Shown: one piece after another, positions 23,665-35,487 of the stretch
Layout: each line of letters starts with the position of its first letter
Position numbering within the stretch: the stretch's first letter is position 1
Assembly: GCA_016584495.1 (NCBI GenBank)
Contig: WAID01000001.1
Location: forward strand, 2,046,001 to 2,110,000
Length of the DNA: 64,000 bases
DNA from: Celoporthe dispersa
Taxonomy: Eukaryota; Ascomycota; Sordariomycetes; Diaporthales; Cryphonectriaceae
Direction: 5' to 3'
Made by a program: the position numbers and the translations under genes
Notes under the pieces: model-generated
Database searches by the model: none
What the model was told of the DNA's origin: nothing
The model's input: only the letters and a program-made list of their open reading frames with translations

Positions 23665-25578
23665 ATGGCGATTGCCATGGGCTGGCGAAAGCCAGACAAC
23701 GTCGCCGGCTCCTCCGCGCCGGCCATCATGATCGGCATCTTCGTCGCATCCGGAGGTCTTTTATTTGGTTATGATACAGGGTGAGGCCGACCTGCAGGAA
23801 CCGCGCTCGCGTCCAGGGACAGAGAGTTCTCTTGGGAGACAGGGTACTGACCTGGCCTGGCATGTACAGGACGATTAACGGCATCCTCGCGATGGCGGCC
23901 TTCAGGAACCAGTTCTCGACCGGATATAAGATTTACAACTATGCTGCGCTCACGCCATCCCAGACCGCCATCATCGTTGCGATCCTCAGCCTCGGGACGG
24001 TGGTGGGAGCCTTGCTTGCCGCCCCTGTGGGTGACTACTTTGGAAGACGGAAGTCACTGATAGCTGCCGTCACCGTGTTCAACTTCGGGTGTATATTCCA
24101 GGTCTGTGCCGAGGCAATACCGATGCTGTTGGCTGGCAGGTAGGTTTTGGGCAGGACACCAACAACCCCCCGGGTGGTGGCAGCGCGCCGCTATAGCGTG
24201 ATGATGAGCAGGATGCTGACGTTTGTCGACAGGTTCTTTGCTGGCGTCGGTGTGGGCGTGATATCCGTCCTCGTGCCCATCTACCAGGCTGAGATGGCAC
24301 CAAAATGGATCAGAGGAACCCTCGTCTGCTTCTACCAGCTGTCCATCACCGCCGGTCTGCTCACGGCCTCTATAGTCAACATGCTCACCAACGAGATGGA
24401 CGGGGCCGCAGCATACCGGATACCACTCGGCCTGCAGTTTACATGGGCCGTTATACTCTCGCTGGGTCTCTTCGTATTACCCGAGACACCTCGATACCTC
24501 ATCAAACGCGGGCAGAAGGATGCTGCTGCCATCTCGCTAAGTCGCCTACGTCGCTTGGATCGGCTGCACCCGGCACTGGTCGAGGAGCTGGCCGAGATCG
24601 AGGCGAACCACGAATACGAGCTGGCCCTCGGGCCCGATACCTACAAGGACATCATCATGGGCACACCGCATCTCGGACGGCGGACCCTGACAGGATGTGG
24701 TCTCCAGATGCTTCAACAGCTGACGGGGGTTAATTTCATCATGTACTACGGCACTACTTTCTTCACCGGCGCTGGTATCTCAAACTCTTTCCTCATCACC
24801 ATGATCATCAACATCGTGAACTTCTTATCCACCTTTCCGGCACTGCTAGTCATCGAGTCATGGGGCCGTCGGAAGGTACTCATTGTCGGCGCCATTGCCA
24901 TGGCTGTCTGTCAGCTGCTCATTGCAGCCTTCACCATCGCTGCCGGCGAGTCGATGAAGACCACGGCCCATCAGATCCTCGTGGTATTCATCTGCGTCGA
25001 CATCTTCTTCTTCGCCGCATCGTGGGGACCCGTCACCTGGGTCATCACCTCCGAGATATATCCTCTCAAGGTCCGAGCGAAGTCAACCTCCGTGTCGACA
25101 GCGTCCAACTGGCTGCTCAACTTTGGCATATCGTACGGCACCCCCTACATGGTCGAGGGAGGGTACAGGCTACGCCGACATGGGCACCCGAGTATTCTTT
25201 GTCTGGGGTGCCTTCTGCGTCGTGGCTGCTTTCTTCGCCTGGGCCTTTGTGTACGAGACGAGCAAGATCAGTCTGGAGCAGATCGACGAGATGTACGAGC
25301 GGGTGTCGCACGCGTGGAAGAGCGAGCAGTTCGAGCCCAGCTGGAGCTTCCAGCAGATGCGCGACCTGGGCTACTCGGACTCCGGAGTCGTGCCGCAGGA
25401 ACAGGAGCTGGAGCCGACCTCATCACACTCATCAGGGCCATCAGAGGTGGAGACGGATCAATCATTAACAGCGGTCAATTCTGCCTCGGAAGCAGAAAAC
25501 AAGGCTATAACGTCTATGGGCCATGTCGACTTCCAGTTATTGAGGGGGGGAGGAGAGGCGCAGCTATCATTTGCATAA
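23665..25578 (+). CDS. MFS hexose transporter / glucose sensor, RCO-3-like, with single-base frame break
   Basis: Plasma-membrane sugar porter of the major facilitator superfamily, probably glucose uptake or sensing; it resembles Neurospora RCO-3 in the N-terminal GSSAPAIMIGIFVASGG and the tail FEPSWSFQQMRDLGYSDSG. Exons 23665-23780, 23870-24139 and 24233-25578; the spliced length is 3n+1. Family motifs: LLFGYDTGTINGI (TM1), GDYFGRRKSL (loop 2-3), the R-F-F-AGVGVG stretch, PETPRYLIKRG after TM6, LQQLTGVNFIMYYG (TM7), and SWGPVTWVITSEIYP (TM10). Near 25157-25164 the frame must change by one base: upstream reads TPYMVEGG, downstream reads GTGYADMGTRVFFVWGAFC. Removing one G of the GAGGGAGGG tract restores the protein (576 residues). 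As written, TM12 and the C-terminal tail are lost, replaced by an unrelated frame. Codon bias stays strong after the break, so any mutation is recent or the base is an error. Confidence 0.85.
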
Positions 25579-27081
25579 TCACTTTTTTTTTTTCGGGCCA
25601 CCTTTTATATCATGTTTGGACGCCACCGTCGTTCGCTTTATGGGATGGCTCTTTTTTGGATGGCCGTCCGCACTACACGTCACGCAAAATGAGATACCAG
25701 CGTTGGAGTTTCTACTTGGGTGGATTGCGGAGTTTTTATTTCTTGTTTTGGGGGGGCAGGGCATGGGTCACAACTTGATTTTCAATGATATCAAACTACC
25801 AAACACATTTGGGTACGGATGTGGGCTTCACGGGGTACTGCATATGGTTCATCTTCTCTCTTCACAGTCCTCTGCTGGGAGAGCTTATACGTTTCTGGAA
25901 AATAGGGGAGGAAACGGGAACGAGCAGGGCCGACGTCGTGGTAGGCTGGCTGGTGATTTCAAAAAGGCGAACCTCTCTACAATTGCTCGGGGTCGTGGCT
26001 CCTCTACACCATGAATGAAAGAAAAGCAGTTGAGAAGGACACCTCACACACTGACCGCCGAGTCCCAAGAAGAAGAAGAAAAGAAAAAAACGTCCATGCC
26101 GTCTCTAATAATTTCCAACAGTCCACCTCCTTTTCTGCCCAGGCACTTCAGATCGATCGTATCCGCGACGTCTCCCCGTCCCCGTCCGTGTCGTGCCAAT
26201 TCAATCTGAGGAGCTAGCGTTGGCGTTCATCCACGGGCGAAAGGGAGTCTCTCCCCAAAGCCAGGTTTCAGGGAGGAGGAAGGTTAAAGCACCTTGCACG
26301 AAAGCATCCCAACAACGCCTGACACAGACAGCATGAGTTTAAATAAGAAGGAAGGAAAAATCCGGACAAGGGGGGGAGTGGTCTTTTGAGATTCGGATCT
26401 CCTAGGGCGTTTTGACGAGACATGGGATGATTGATGGCGTGACTAGGTAAGTGCCTACTGGGATGTCTACTCTTGGGCTGATGACTTTCCTGATCCCGTG
26501 ATCCTGAGGGCGTTCTCTGTGTGTATGGGGATCGCCGTGATGTCGCTGACTTGATTGAGCACATACTACGTTATGCGCTCTGAACACCACCGTCGTCGAG
26601 CCCTCATCCTGTGTGCTTCCACTCCAGACCCTACCATCACCTGCTTCAGCGAATCCACACAGGACGATGAGCGAACGATGTGAACCAAATTCCAGGCTCG
26701 GACGATTTTCTAAAGGGAGAAAATAGGATACAAAGTCTGAATCTCTACTGTGTCTAGTTCTATGGGGTATCTTTTGCTCTATAAGTGCAGGACAACAAAA
26801 ATAAGAACCGAGGAAAGTCACCCATTTGAACTCCTATCGCATGGCTTGTGTCTCCGCGCTCCGAAAATGCACTTTTGAGGGACTGCAAAGGGAAAGAAAG
26901 GAAAGAAGAAAGGAAAGAAGAAAGAGAAGGAGAAAAAAACATCAGTCGCTATGCCACATCGCGGACACCCTCTCTCTTGCCCCTGTCCCCTTCTTCCTCG
27001 GGACAAAAAAGAAAGAAATCCCTTCCAACACATGCACCGTGTCCTCGCTACCGCAACCCGACTCGCCCATATCCTTTCGTC
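25579..27081. other. Intergenic between convergent transporter and PRM10-like genes
   Basis: 3' flanks of two convergent genes. T-run and A/G-rich tracts are present (for example 26885-26940). No supported gene. Confidence 0.5.
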
Positions 27082-29898
27082 TCAGAAGCTGAACAGCCCG
27101 CTCCTCCTCTTGCCAAACGGATACACCAGCAGCGCCGCGAGGCTCAGCCCCACGGAGATGCTGATGGCGACCTGGATGACGCTACCTAGCACGCTGAAGG
27201 CGCCGCTGCTGAGATCCGACGACCCGCTCGCGGCCTCGGCGGTTGTGTTGCCCGTGATGGCATTGGCGGATAACACGCCCGCGACCAGCGAGCCGGCGGA
27301 TGCGATACCCGAGGGCACCTGCACGAAAATGGCCGGGAGCATCGCCGCCGCCGCAAGACCGTAGCCCACGCGCCGACCGTCTGGAGAATCTGCGGGCTCG
27401 GCCTTCAGGGCTGCCTCCGGATCGGTGCGACGAGGGTTGCGCAGGCCCTTGATGCGCGGCTGAAGGTGTTTCTCCCAGAGGTCAAGCCAGAGGTTCTCGG
27501 CGTGACGGCTCACGCGGGAGTAGCTGCGGGAAAGAAAAAAAGAAGGTCAGATTAAGCCTTTGTATAAGCATAATTTCGGAAAGGGAGCTTACATATTTGC
27601 CAGCACACCAATGGTCAGGGCGCCCAGCGTATTCGACACGGTCGAGGAGTTGGTCGCCTTGTCCGTGAAGCTGTTGACCACATAGCCCGCGAAGGAGATG
27701 AACAGCATGACCGGCATCTGCTTCACCTTGGCCTGGTTGATGATACAGAGACACACGGTGAAGAGCGGTACAAAGAGCAGGTTCCAGTGGCTGTTCAGGG
27801 GGTTCTCGCACGTCGTCTCGCTGACAGCGTTCTTGTCCATCAGCCCGTAGAGCGTCGCGCCGATGGTCACACCGTACCCCAAGAACAGGGTGTAGATCAT
27901 GGCGTATACCATCCTCACGGAGCCGGCAACCATGTTGTGGCTCTGCAGCTCGAGACTGCCGCACAGGACCATGTATCCAGGGAGGATAAGTGCGATAGAG
28001 GCCTGGGCGAGTGCGGAGAAGCAGAAGAGGCGCTCGCCGTGGTAGGTGATGGAGCCGAACATACGGCCCAGGAAGGCCATGAGGAGGGAGGCGGAGATCT
28101 CAAAGACGTTGGCGTAGAGCTCGCTGGACGGGGCGACAAAAAGCTGCATGACGCCCAGGATGCAGCCCATGACGAAGGCGATGGGCATGTCGATCCACCT
28201 GCCCTCGAAGGCGAACGGTGCGACGGTGACGGCGGCGGCGCCGTAGACGAGCACGCGGGTGGCCTTGCTGTACTTGTGCTTCTTGTTGACGACGGCATCC
28301 AAGCGGAACATGGCGTCGTCGACCGAGATGAGGTCGTGCACGACGAGCTTGTAAACCTCATGGACGTCGTGCAGCTTCCCGAGGTCCACGCCCTGTGGGG
28401 CGCGGACGATCTTGACCTCAGTGGTGTGCGTCTCAGTGTCGTCGAAGGAGATGATCATGCATCCCGGAAGATAGAGGAACTGGCCCTGGATGCCGAGCAC
28501 GCGGGCAGACATGGCCATATACGCCTCCAGCCGGTGGGTCGGGGCGCCGAACTCCATCAGGGCGCGGCACAGCTTGACGAGGTAGCGGTGGCGGGAGATA
28601 ATCACAGCGATGCTGCGTAGCGGGTCAGCAGAGTGGTCTACATGACGATGGAATAGAGAGAGAGAGGTAGGGTAAGGTAGGTGAGACTGAGGAGACTTAC
28701 TGCTTTGTGACCAGGAGTTGTTGTGTCTTCGTGGACGACTTGGAAGTCTTCCGTTTGTGCCCCTTCTTGGGCCTCTCGCGTTCCTGTCTCGCCTTGCTCG
28801 CGACCGCTTCAGACCAGTCTTTGCTTGTCCCGCCGGCAGCAGGGGCAACGAGGGTAGATGTCGAGCCGATCAGCTCGGCAAGTGTCGAGGCAGAGTGGCG
28901 GGAGCCGAGGCCAAACAGGCCACTGCGAGGCCGCGACGGCGGATCTGGGACCCGTGGCGTTCCCGGCGTGGTGCTGGGCGGGGAGCTGCGCGGCGTCCTG
29001 TTCGGCGTCCGCACGTCCGGGGTCGTAGTCCCGCTGTCGTGCCTGGGGTCCTCGTTGTGGTACAGCTTAAGCAGACTGCCAAGGATGCCACCGTGGTACT
29101 TGGCCGGCGCAGGCGGAACGTATTCGAGGTCGTATGCGACAGGAGTCCCGGGTACGGAGCGGGCGTCTGGGTCGGGGTCTGTGGTGCCGAGGTGGGCGCG
29201 AGATTCTCACGCCTCCTCTGCGTGTGCTTGCGCACGAGCCTGTCCGCCTCCGTCTCGACCTTCTTTCGGTAGACAAGACCATCCAAGTCCGTCTCGGCAC
29301 CTGACGTGGCGGCACCTGCTGTCATCATGGACGCTCCATGCCAGTCGTGGGCGCTGGTCTCGTAAAGCAGGCCGTGGTTTGAGTCGGAGTCCCCGTCCAA
29401 GGAGTTCCTCCTAGACGCCAGGGCCGAGACGCTCTCAGCCAGCCGGCCCGCCCTGTATCTCGCCTCGATCTCTGACGGGTGCGACAGGCCCACGACGGGC
29501 TCAGCCGGGCTGGCAGGTCTGCTCTTGCGCAGTGCCGGGCGCGGACGGGGGAGGTGAAGCTCCGCAGGCCCAGAGTGGTCCTCCGGCTTAAGAATCTTCT
29601 CCAGGGCCTCGGTGAGCTCAGCGCGGTCGAAGGAGTCACGGCGGGCAGCTGGTCCAGCGCCCGGCGTGTTGCTGGCCGAGTCACCACCGATTGGGACATG
29701 GTCGAAATAATTATCGTCAACCTCCCTTGGCGGTGACGGGTCCCTAGCGAAGCCGACCTTTTTCTTCTTTGCCTTGATGATCTCCTCGACCTCGTCTTTC
29801 GGGATGGTCACGGTGACGATGGGATGCGGTGAGCCCGATGACCCGGCTCCTGGGCTTTCCAGGCTCGCAGAACCGTGGAGGGATGATCTGGACGACAT
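27082..29898 (-). CDS. PRM10-type multispanning membrane protein (ThrE / DUF1212 + DUF3815)
   Basis: Fungal member of the threonine/serine exporter-like family, which includes yeast pheromone-regulated membrane protein Prm10; substrate unknown. Four exons (29898-29211, 29178-28701, 28612-27593, 27523-27082) sum to 876 codons. The N-terminal about 350 residues are Ser/Pro/Arg-rich and cytoplasmic, with PRPALRKSRP and RTPNRTPRSSPPST stretches. The ThrE half begins at RHRYLVKLCRALMEFGAPTH, followed by the conserved GQFLYLPGCMIISF and HDVHEVYKLVVHDLISVDDA, then about ten TM helices ending GLSLAALLVYPFGKRRSG. The first intron is only 32 nt (29210-29179, donor GTGAGA, acceptor CACAG). It is needed to connect QRR to HPDPDARSVPGTPVAYDLEY; an indel is the alternative. 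The other introns are conventional. Confidence 0.88.
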
Positions 29899-31159
29899 GC
29901 TGCCGAGGGAATAACGGGCCGCCTCCTCCAGGAGGTCGACCTGTGAAGTAGAGCTGCGCTTTTCTGAAGAAAAGAGAGTATTGTTGGCCGGCAGGAGATT
30001 CCCTTTCCGGCCCTCAATATTAATAGAAGTATGTCTGTCGAGGGGTGTGTGCGCAGCGGGAGGGACCCAGTTTCTTGCGGCCTGAAACGGAAGCTGAACA
30101 GAAATGAATGTCCTCTCGGGTATGGAGATGAGCGAATGAGCTAATCCGAGAGCCTCTTTTTTTTAGACCTCCCTCGGCGGGCCCCCCTCGAGTACGGACC
30201 ACGGGTTGATATAGGGATCTCTCTTCTCCTCGGGGTCTGGGGATGATGGATGATGATCGTCGCCCGTAGTGGACTGCTTGAGGGAGATGGATGTTTATGA
30301 CGCCGACATACGTGGTCGGTCGAGATGAGTGGGACGAGGACAGGAATAACAGATGCTGTGTGAGTTTCGTGTTTGGTCGGACCGGACAGGCACAGGCACG
30401 AGGTGACGCCAGGGACGCGCGAGGGGGACAGACAGAGAGACAAGAGAGCGAGGATGACCCAGTTTATCTGAGGGCGACGGGGAGAGAGGATCGCATATCG
30501 CGTCGAGGTCTAGGTCCTGGGAGAGATCGACAGGTCCACAAATGCCCCCATCTGTCTTGTGTGTGAATGTCGCGGAGGTCTGGCGTAGGTCTGGTGTAGG
30601 TGACGCTGGCGGAGCTCACGGGGCCCCGCCCACAAGAAAGGTTTGACCTTGGCAAGAAGAGACCGACCGAGCAGGAGGGATGGAGTCAAGCTGGCTGTCG
30701 TTCCTTCCTCTCGACGAGTCGGGCAAGAGAGAGGGAAGCGGTGTTTGGGGGGGTCCTCTCTTTTTTGCCCCCCTCTCCCTCTCTCTTCGCCAACGACGTA
30801 GGCGGTATGTGGGTGAACAAGATCCTGAACTGGTGGTTCCGCCGCAAACGTATTTTCAATTTCCAATTTTCTTTTTGAGTTTTTTTTTTTTTTCCCTCCC
30901 CCTCTCAAACTTTTTGCCTCCCTGACCGCCGTCGCGATCCGAAGAGAATTCCAGCCATCGCATCATGTCGCCTCTTTTTCTCCGAACATATCCGCATTGA
31001 GAAAAGACAAACCCTGTCACATAGCCCGTGTGTTCTCAACCCATATCTTGTGAACTGGGTGCGCCTAGCATCGGAAAGTTGGGCCGAGTGGGGCCAGCCC
31101 GGATCAAGAGGGAGAAACAAAAGACAAGATACATAAAAATAAAATAGGGCCTATCTCTG

Positions 31160-31189
31160 GGTGTGTGTGGGTGTGTGTGTGTGTGTGTG
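31160..31189. repeat. (GT)n microsatellite
   Basis: A GT dinucleotide run with one interruption, followed by GAGAG. Confidence 0.9.
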
Positions 31190-32868
31190 AGAGAGGCGCG
31201 GCGGCGGGTGGACGGTACGAGAGAGAAGAGGAGAGGTAGTGAGCAAGGTACAGTACAAGAGCCGCCATCGATCGTAGCAAGACTAAGCAGGGGAGGGGGA
31301 GGGAACGCTGCAGGGGGCCCCTGAGGAGCCAGGGAGGGGGGACAGATGATACGCTCGAGACAGCTCGAGAAGAAGGCGGAAGAGCAGGGTCCTCATTTCT
31401 GACGGCGTGGGATGTTGGACACCTGGGAGCGGAGCCGCCGGAAGAGGTGTAGCCCAGTCCCGCGCCAACGCTACCATCACCCATACCATAGTAGTAGTAT
31501 TATGTACTATGAAGTATGTATGCTGGTATGGTACCACAAAATACCATAGTAATACATGATAGACATCCTCAAGTCCTGTGCGGACGGAACGGACTTGTTC
31601 AACTCTGAATAGGAAGACAAGTGTGTTCGTTGTCTGCATCGTATGTCAGATGGTGTAATCCCAATCATAGTACTGCTATCGAGCTGCTATGTACTGTACA
31701 TGGTAAGACTAGAGATATCCCAGATCTAAAAACCGAGGTTTGCCGTTGGATTCGTCACACACCCGGATCCGGCGCCACGAAGGCAAGAGGCTGAGCAGCA
31801 CTTGCAGCGATGGCGGCAGATGTCTTACAGATGCCTCGGGAACCTTGTTCCCGACGAATCACGCCTCTCCTTCATCAATTCTATCCGTTTTTTTTTTCTT
31901 TCTTTCTTTTTCCTTTTTTTTTTTATTCCCCTCCAGATGGACGTAGTAATGCCAAAGAATGGAGGAAAGGAAGGAGAAAAAAAAAAGGGGGGGAAGGGAT
32001 ATCCCACGGCACGCGCGGTATGACACAATTCTCGCTGGATCATCTACAATGCACAACAGAGTCATCGTCACACCAGGGAACCACCTGACGCGCAACACAG
32101 TCCAAGCCCACACGCATGATAACGACGTAATGAATTCCAACTGATACGGTACCAACAGCACAGCACACAGCCTCGCGAGTCGGTCGACGTTCACCCTGGC
32201 TTGAGGCTGCGGCAGTGATTGGCATGGACAACTCACCACCATCGGGGCAGGCACACCTTCTTTCTTCTTGTTTCTTCTTCCTCCTCCTACTCCTCCTCCT
32301 CCCCTCCTCCGTTCCAATGAGCACCCCGTCCACTCCCAATCCCACCCACGCCCGTACCCACTCCCTCCCTTCAGGTACATGTCACACTGGCATGAGCAAG
32401 GCCAGGGACCTGCCGAAACACCGCGATCCTTATCCCTGCCCACCCCCCTTCCCGTCCGCCCTCCCCTGCCCGAGTCTATCGCGAGGTTGCCAATCAAACG
32501 CCCAATGCAGTATCCCGAGCCTGTTGGGTCTCGTCGCAGCCGCCCTGCCTCAACGTCCAACCAAGCCTGCATGTGGACAGCAGTCATGACTGGCTCGTCG
32601 AAATTTTTTTTTCCCTTCAATATTTTCCCCCCTCACCTCAGATCCAGATCCATAATGACAGAGTAAGTGACACAAACCCCCCCCTCCCAAAAAAAAAAAA
32701 AAAGGAGAGAACAACAACATACAGCAGCCCCTTAAATTGATAAGGGTTCTACGAGGTTCTGCACTGGACCACCTTATGCCCTTAGCTCTTGTCATCCTGC
32801 AGTGGCGGATTCTCGATACAGTCCGACGATGCCGAGACTCGATCGCCGCTGCTATCTGTGCACATAGA

Positions 32869-32889
32869 ACACACACACACACACACACC
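32869..32889. repeat. (AC)n microsatellite
   Basis: An uninterrupted AC run of about ten units in intergenic DNA. Confidence 0.9.
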
Positions 32890-33294
32890 ACTCTTACTAT
32901 GGTGTTCCTTCACCATAGTACCACAGAACAGTAAATAGCGGGTATACACTTAGGCTCCTGTGGCGGTGTCCAATTTTCTCCCAAAAATAAATTACTGGGT
33001 GAAGCATGGCAAAAAGGTAGGCAGACCCACCGTAAACGGGCCCCGAACGAGTCCAACACGGTTCGCGGGGCCCGTGGCCCTCTTGGGCAATGGTGTCCAC
33101 AGATCGTGTTCTAGGCCAGAGAAACAGAGGCATCTTGGGAGGATGAAACAAAAATCGACAGCAGGTAGATGCAACAGGCTGGAGTCAGAAGAGCACCCAC
33201 ACAGGTTCTAACATTGATCTGGCTGATAGGTTTGATTTTTTGGTTGGGGGGGGGTTTGCCAGCAAGACACTTGTCTGCCTCAGCATGTCCCCTT

Positions 33295-34709
33295 TCAAGA
33301 AACCGTGTTTTTTGCCACGATGCCCCTCGCAAACTCCCCAAACGTGATGCCCCGCCCGCGGTCCACCACCTCATCCAGGTTCGGCTGCGTAAAGACGGCC
33401 AACGTATTCCGCGCTACCCTCGCACCGGGCCCCGTCGCCCTGGCCCCGCGCACAAAGTGTGGCACCGCCTTGAACCGCCCGTCTGTGATGCGCTCCAGGG
33501 CCTCGCCCGTCTGGAACGCGATGCAGCCGCGCGGGATCTTCACCTGCACCGTCTGCCCTGTGCGGGACTTGATGTACAGCCCGGCCGCCGGGTCTGGCGA
33601 GGCCTCGAGCTCGTCGAAGGGCTGCAGCGCCTCCGGCACGGATGGCTCAAACTTGGGCACAGCCGGGTCGGTGGCCCGCTCATCGACGAACATGGCCGAT
33701 GTCAGGCCTGTGAGGCAGCCGTGGTCCAGGTGCGTGGCGCACCAGTCGTCCTCGTCGCCGTCCGCGGCGGGGAGAGCAGCAGCAGCACCGCCTGCCGGTT
33801 CTGGGAAGTAGTGCAGCAGCCTCGCCTTGGTGGTCATGGACCCAGCCACCATGCGCTGGAGATACGCCACCGGATAGCCTGGAATCTCGTGCTCTGCGAA
33901 GCTGTCGCACGCGCCCGCGACCAGCACCGCGACGTCGATGATGAGCCTGCACAGCTCCTCGACAGCGGCACGCATGCCAGGGAGCACGGCCTCACCAGGC
34001 CATATGTTGGGGCTCAGGTACTCGGGAAAGTTGTCCTCATTGTACTTTTCTGTGGGCGCCGCGCACGACAGCTCCGGGTCGATGTAGAAAGCGCAGTTGG
34101 CGTAGAACGAACCCTTGAGATCGTCCACCTGGCCGTTCTTGAGCGTCTCCTTGCCCAGTGACCAGCCAGTGAGGTACTTTGACTTCTCATTCTCGAGCTT
34201 ATCTATGACGTGTGAGTGACTGAGTGAGTGTGTGTTTGTGTGTGCGTGCGTTGTCAACCCGTCTTCGAGATAACCTCACGCCCCCGGCCCCCTTTGCCCT
34301 CTTCCGTCCTTCATCTCGTGTTTCAGATATGGACACAAGATACATACCTAGCTCGGACTTGGGCAGATTGCCAAGATAGGACGAATATGACAGCACACGG
34401 CGCCGCAGATTGGCGAACTCGGGGGCTACGTCATTGACGACGAGTATCCCCAGCGACTCCGGGCCGAATGCTTCCTGGAGCGTGCTGAAGGGCACAGAGC
34501 CTGGCCAGATGTCGCGTTAGCCGCCTCCACTGGACCGAGAACAACAACACATGGCACCATATGGCAGAGGCGTTGGGTGTGGATTGGTGGGTTCGTGCGT
34601 GCGTGGGTGTGTGTGGGTGTGGGTGTGGCGAGATTGAAGGAAGGAGGAGAAGCAGACCTTTCTTTAGCTCCTCGAGCGAGACCGTCACCGCCTGCGCGCT
34701 GGGGGCCAT
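33295..34709 (-). CDS. 2OG-Fe(II) dioxygenase, isopenicillin-N-synthase-like
   Basis: Non-heme iron, 2-oxoglutarate-dependent oxygenase fold; substrate unknown. Three exons (34709-34658, 34500-34348, 34202-33295) give 370 residues with all phases matching. The start MAPSAQAVTVSLEELKKG is typical for this fungal group. The jelly-roll core shows H-x-D in THLDHGCLTGL, the distal iron histidine in VPHFVRG, and an Arg in RNTLAVF where IPNS-like enzymes carry RxS; here it reads R-N-T. The N-terminal IPNS-type region contains SYSSYLGNLPKSEL and KYLTGWSLGKE. The C-terminus KNTVS carries no targeting signal. It is divergently oriented to FRG1, with starts 778 bases apart. No biosynthetic partners lie nearby, so a catabolic or housekeeping role is as likely as secondary metabolism. 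Confidence 0.85.
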
Positions 34710-35487
34710 TCTTTTTTCCTCTTCTTTTGGTCTTTCTTCTTGATCCTTGACTCTTTCTTTTCTTTTTTTCTTTCTTTCTTTCTTATTCTGGAATAGCACT
34801 GCGGGAAAGTTCCGAAGACTGCACCAGGACTTCAGAGAACAAGAAGGATATGCGCGATCACGCGTTTCAACTTCCAGGATGGTTTTATCTTCTATCCTCT
34901 CCATGTCCCTCCTGGCGGAGGCCTGCCTGCAGCTATGCTTCTAGCGTGTTCACCCACTATGTGCAGTACAAAGCATCCCGAGATAGCGGGTAAGCTTACA
35001 TAACCAAAAAGAATACCAGTACTACCCCTACAGAGCCTCAAGCCACGCCCCCCTGCAAGCCTCTAGAGCTATAATGCGCACCTACCATATGTAGCAGCTA
35101 TCTAGAGCTTCGACCACCACCGGCTCCGTCCGCCTTCGACGATACCGAAGGAAAGGGAACAGGGACAAAAAAGAAAAAAAAGAAGCAGAAAAGAATCCAC
35201 CTCTCAATCCTAGAATCCTACGATTTTAAGCTCTGCTGCCCAACGCCCCACCCCTTTGTCCTCATTTCCAGCGATCCTGGTTACCACGAGGGCTCTGACC
35301 GCGAAAGTAATCAGAGGTAACCCCCACGCGCGCGCAAAGGCATCGGTCTCATCATCCCACCGGACAAACGCGACTCGACAAGACCCGGTTCGACACCGGG
35401 TGGCTGCCCAACAGACAAACCTCCAGGCCTCCGTCCCCCTTTTTGACGACTCCTCCACCTTGAAACCCCCCCAAGCCGTCCTGCGCG
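34710..35487. promoter_or_regulatory. Shared intergenic region of divergent oxygenase and FRG1 genes
   Basis: A 778-bp bidirectional promoter region. It contains a T/C-rich tract (34760-34785) and an A-rich run (35165-35185). A T-arm-like hairpin (CCCGG TTCGACA CCGGG, near 35384-35400) has no acceptor, D or anticodon arms around it, so I do not call a tRNA. Confidence 0.4.

Larger units (their letters stand above)
29899..33294. other. 3.4-kb intergenic region with simple repeats
   Basis: Promoter side of the PRM10-like gene and 3' flank of the oxygenase gene. It holds (GT)n at about 31160-31189, T-rich tracts (30880, 31890-31921) and (AC)n at 32869-32889. A 253-codon minus-strand ORF at 31859-32620 is low-complexity and ends in a Lys/Glu run from a T/C tract, so I do not support it. 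The AT-rich patch at about 31490-31560 contains several inverted ACCATAGT/ACTATGGT-like words. Confidence 0.5.

Noticed and set aside
24147..25778. 543-codon ORF as the true transporter reading
   Set aside because: It starts inside intron 2 at a TTG and, after 25164, leaves the conserved frame for an Arg-rich unrelated one. The conserved TM12 and tail are in another frame.
27787..28620. 277-codon plus-strand ORF across the PRM10-like gene
   Set aside because: Antisense shadow of the GC-rich ThrE exon, with no domain of its own.
31859..32620. 253-codon minus-strand ORF
   Set aside because: Low-complexity Gly/Arg and Lys/Glu content generated by C/T-rich and T-run DNA, with no domain, no splice partners and no codon bias.
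35375..35405. T-arm-like hairpin CCCGG-TTCGACA-CCGGG suggesting a tRNA
   Set aside because: No matching acceptor, D or anticodon arms upstream within 80 bases on either strand.
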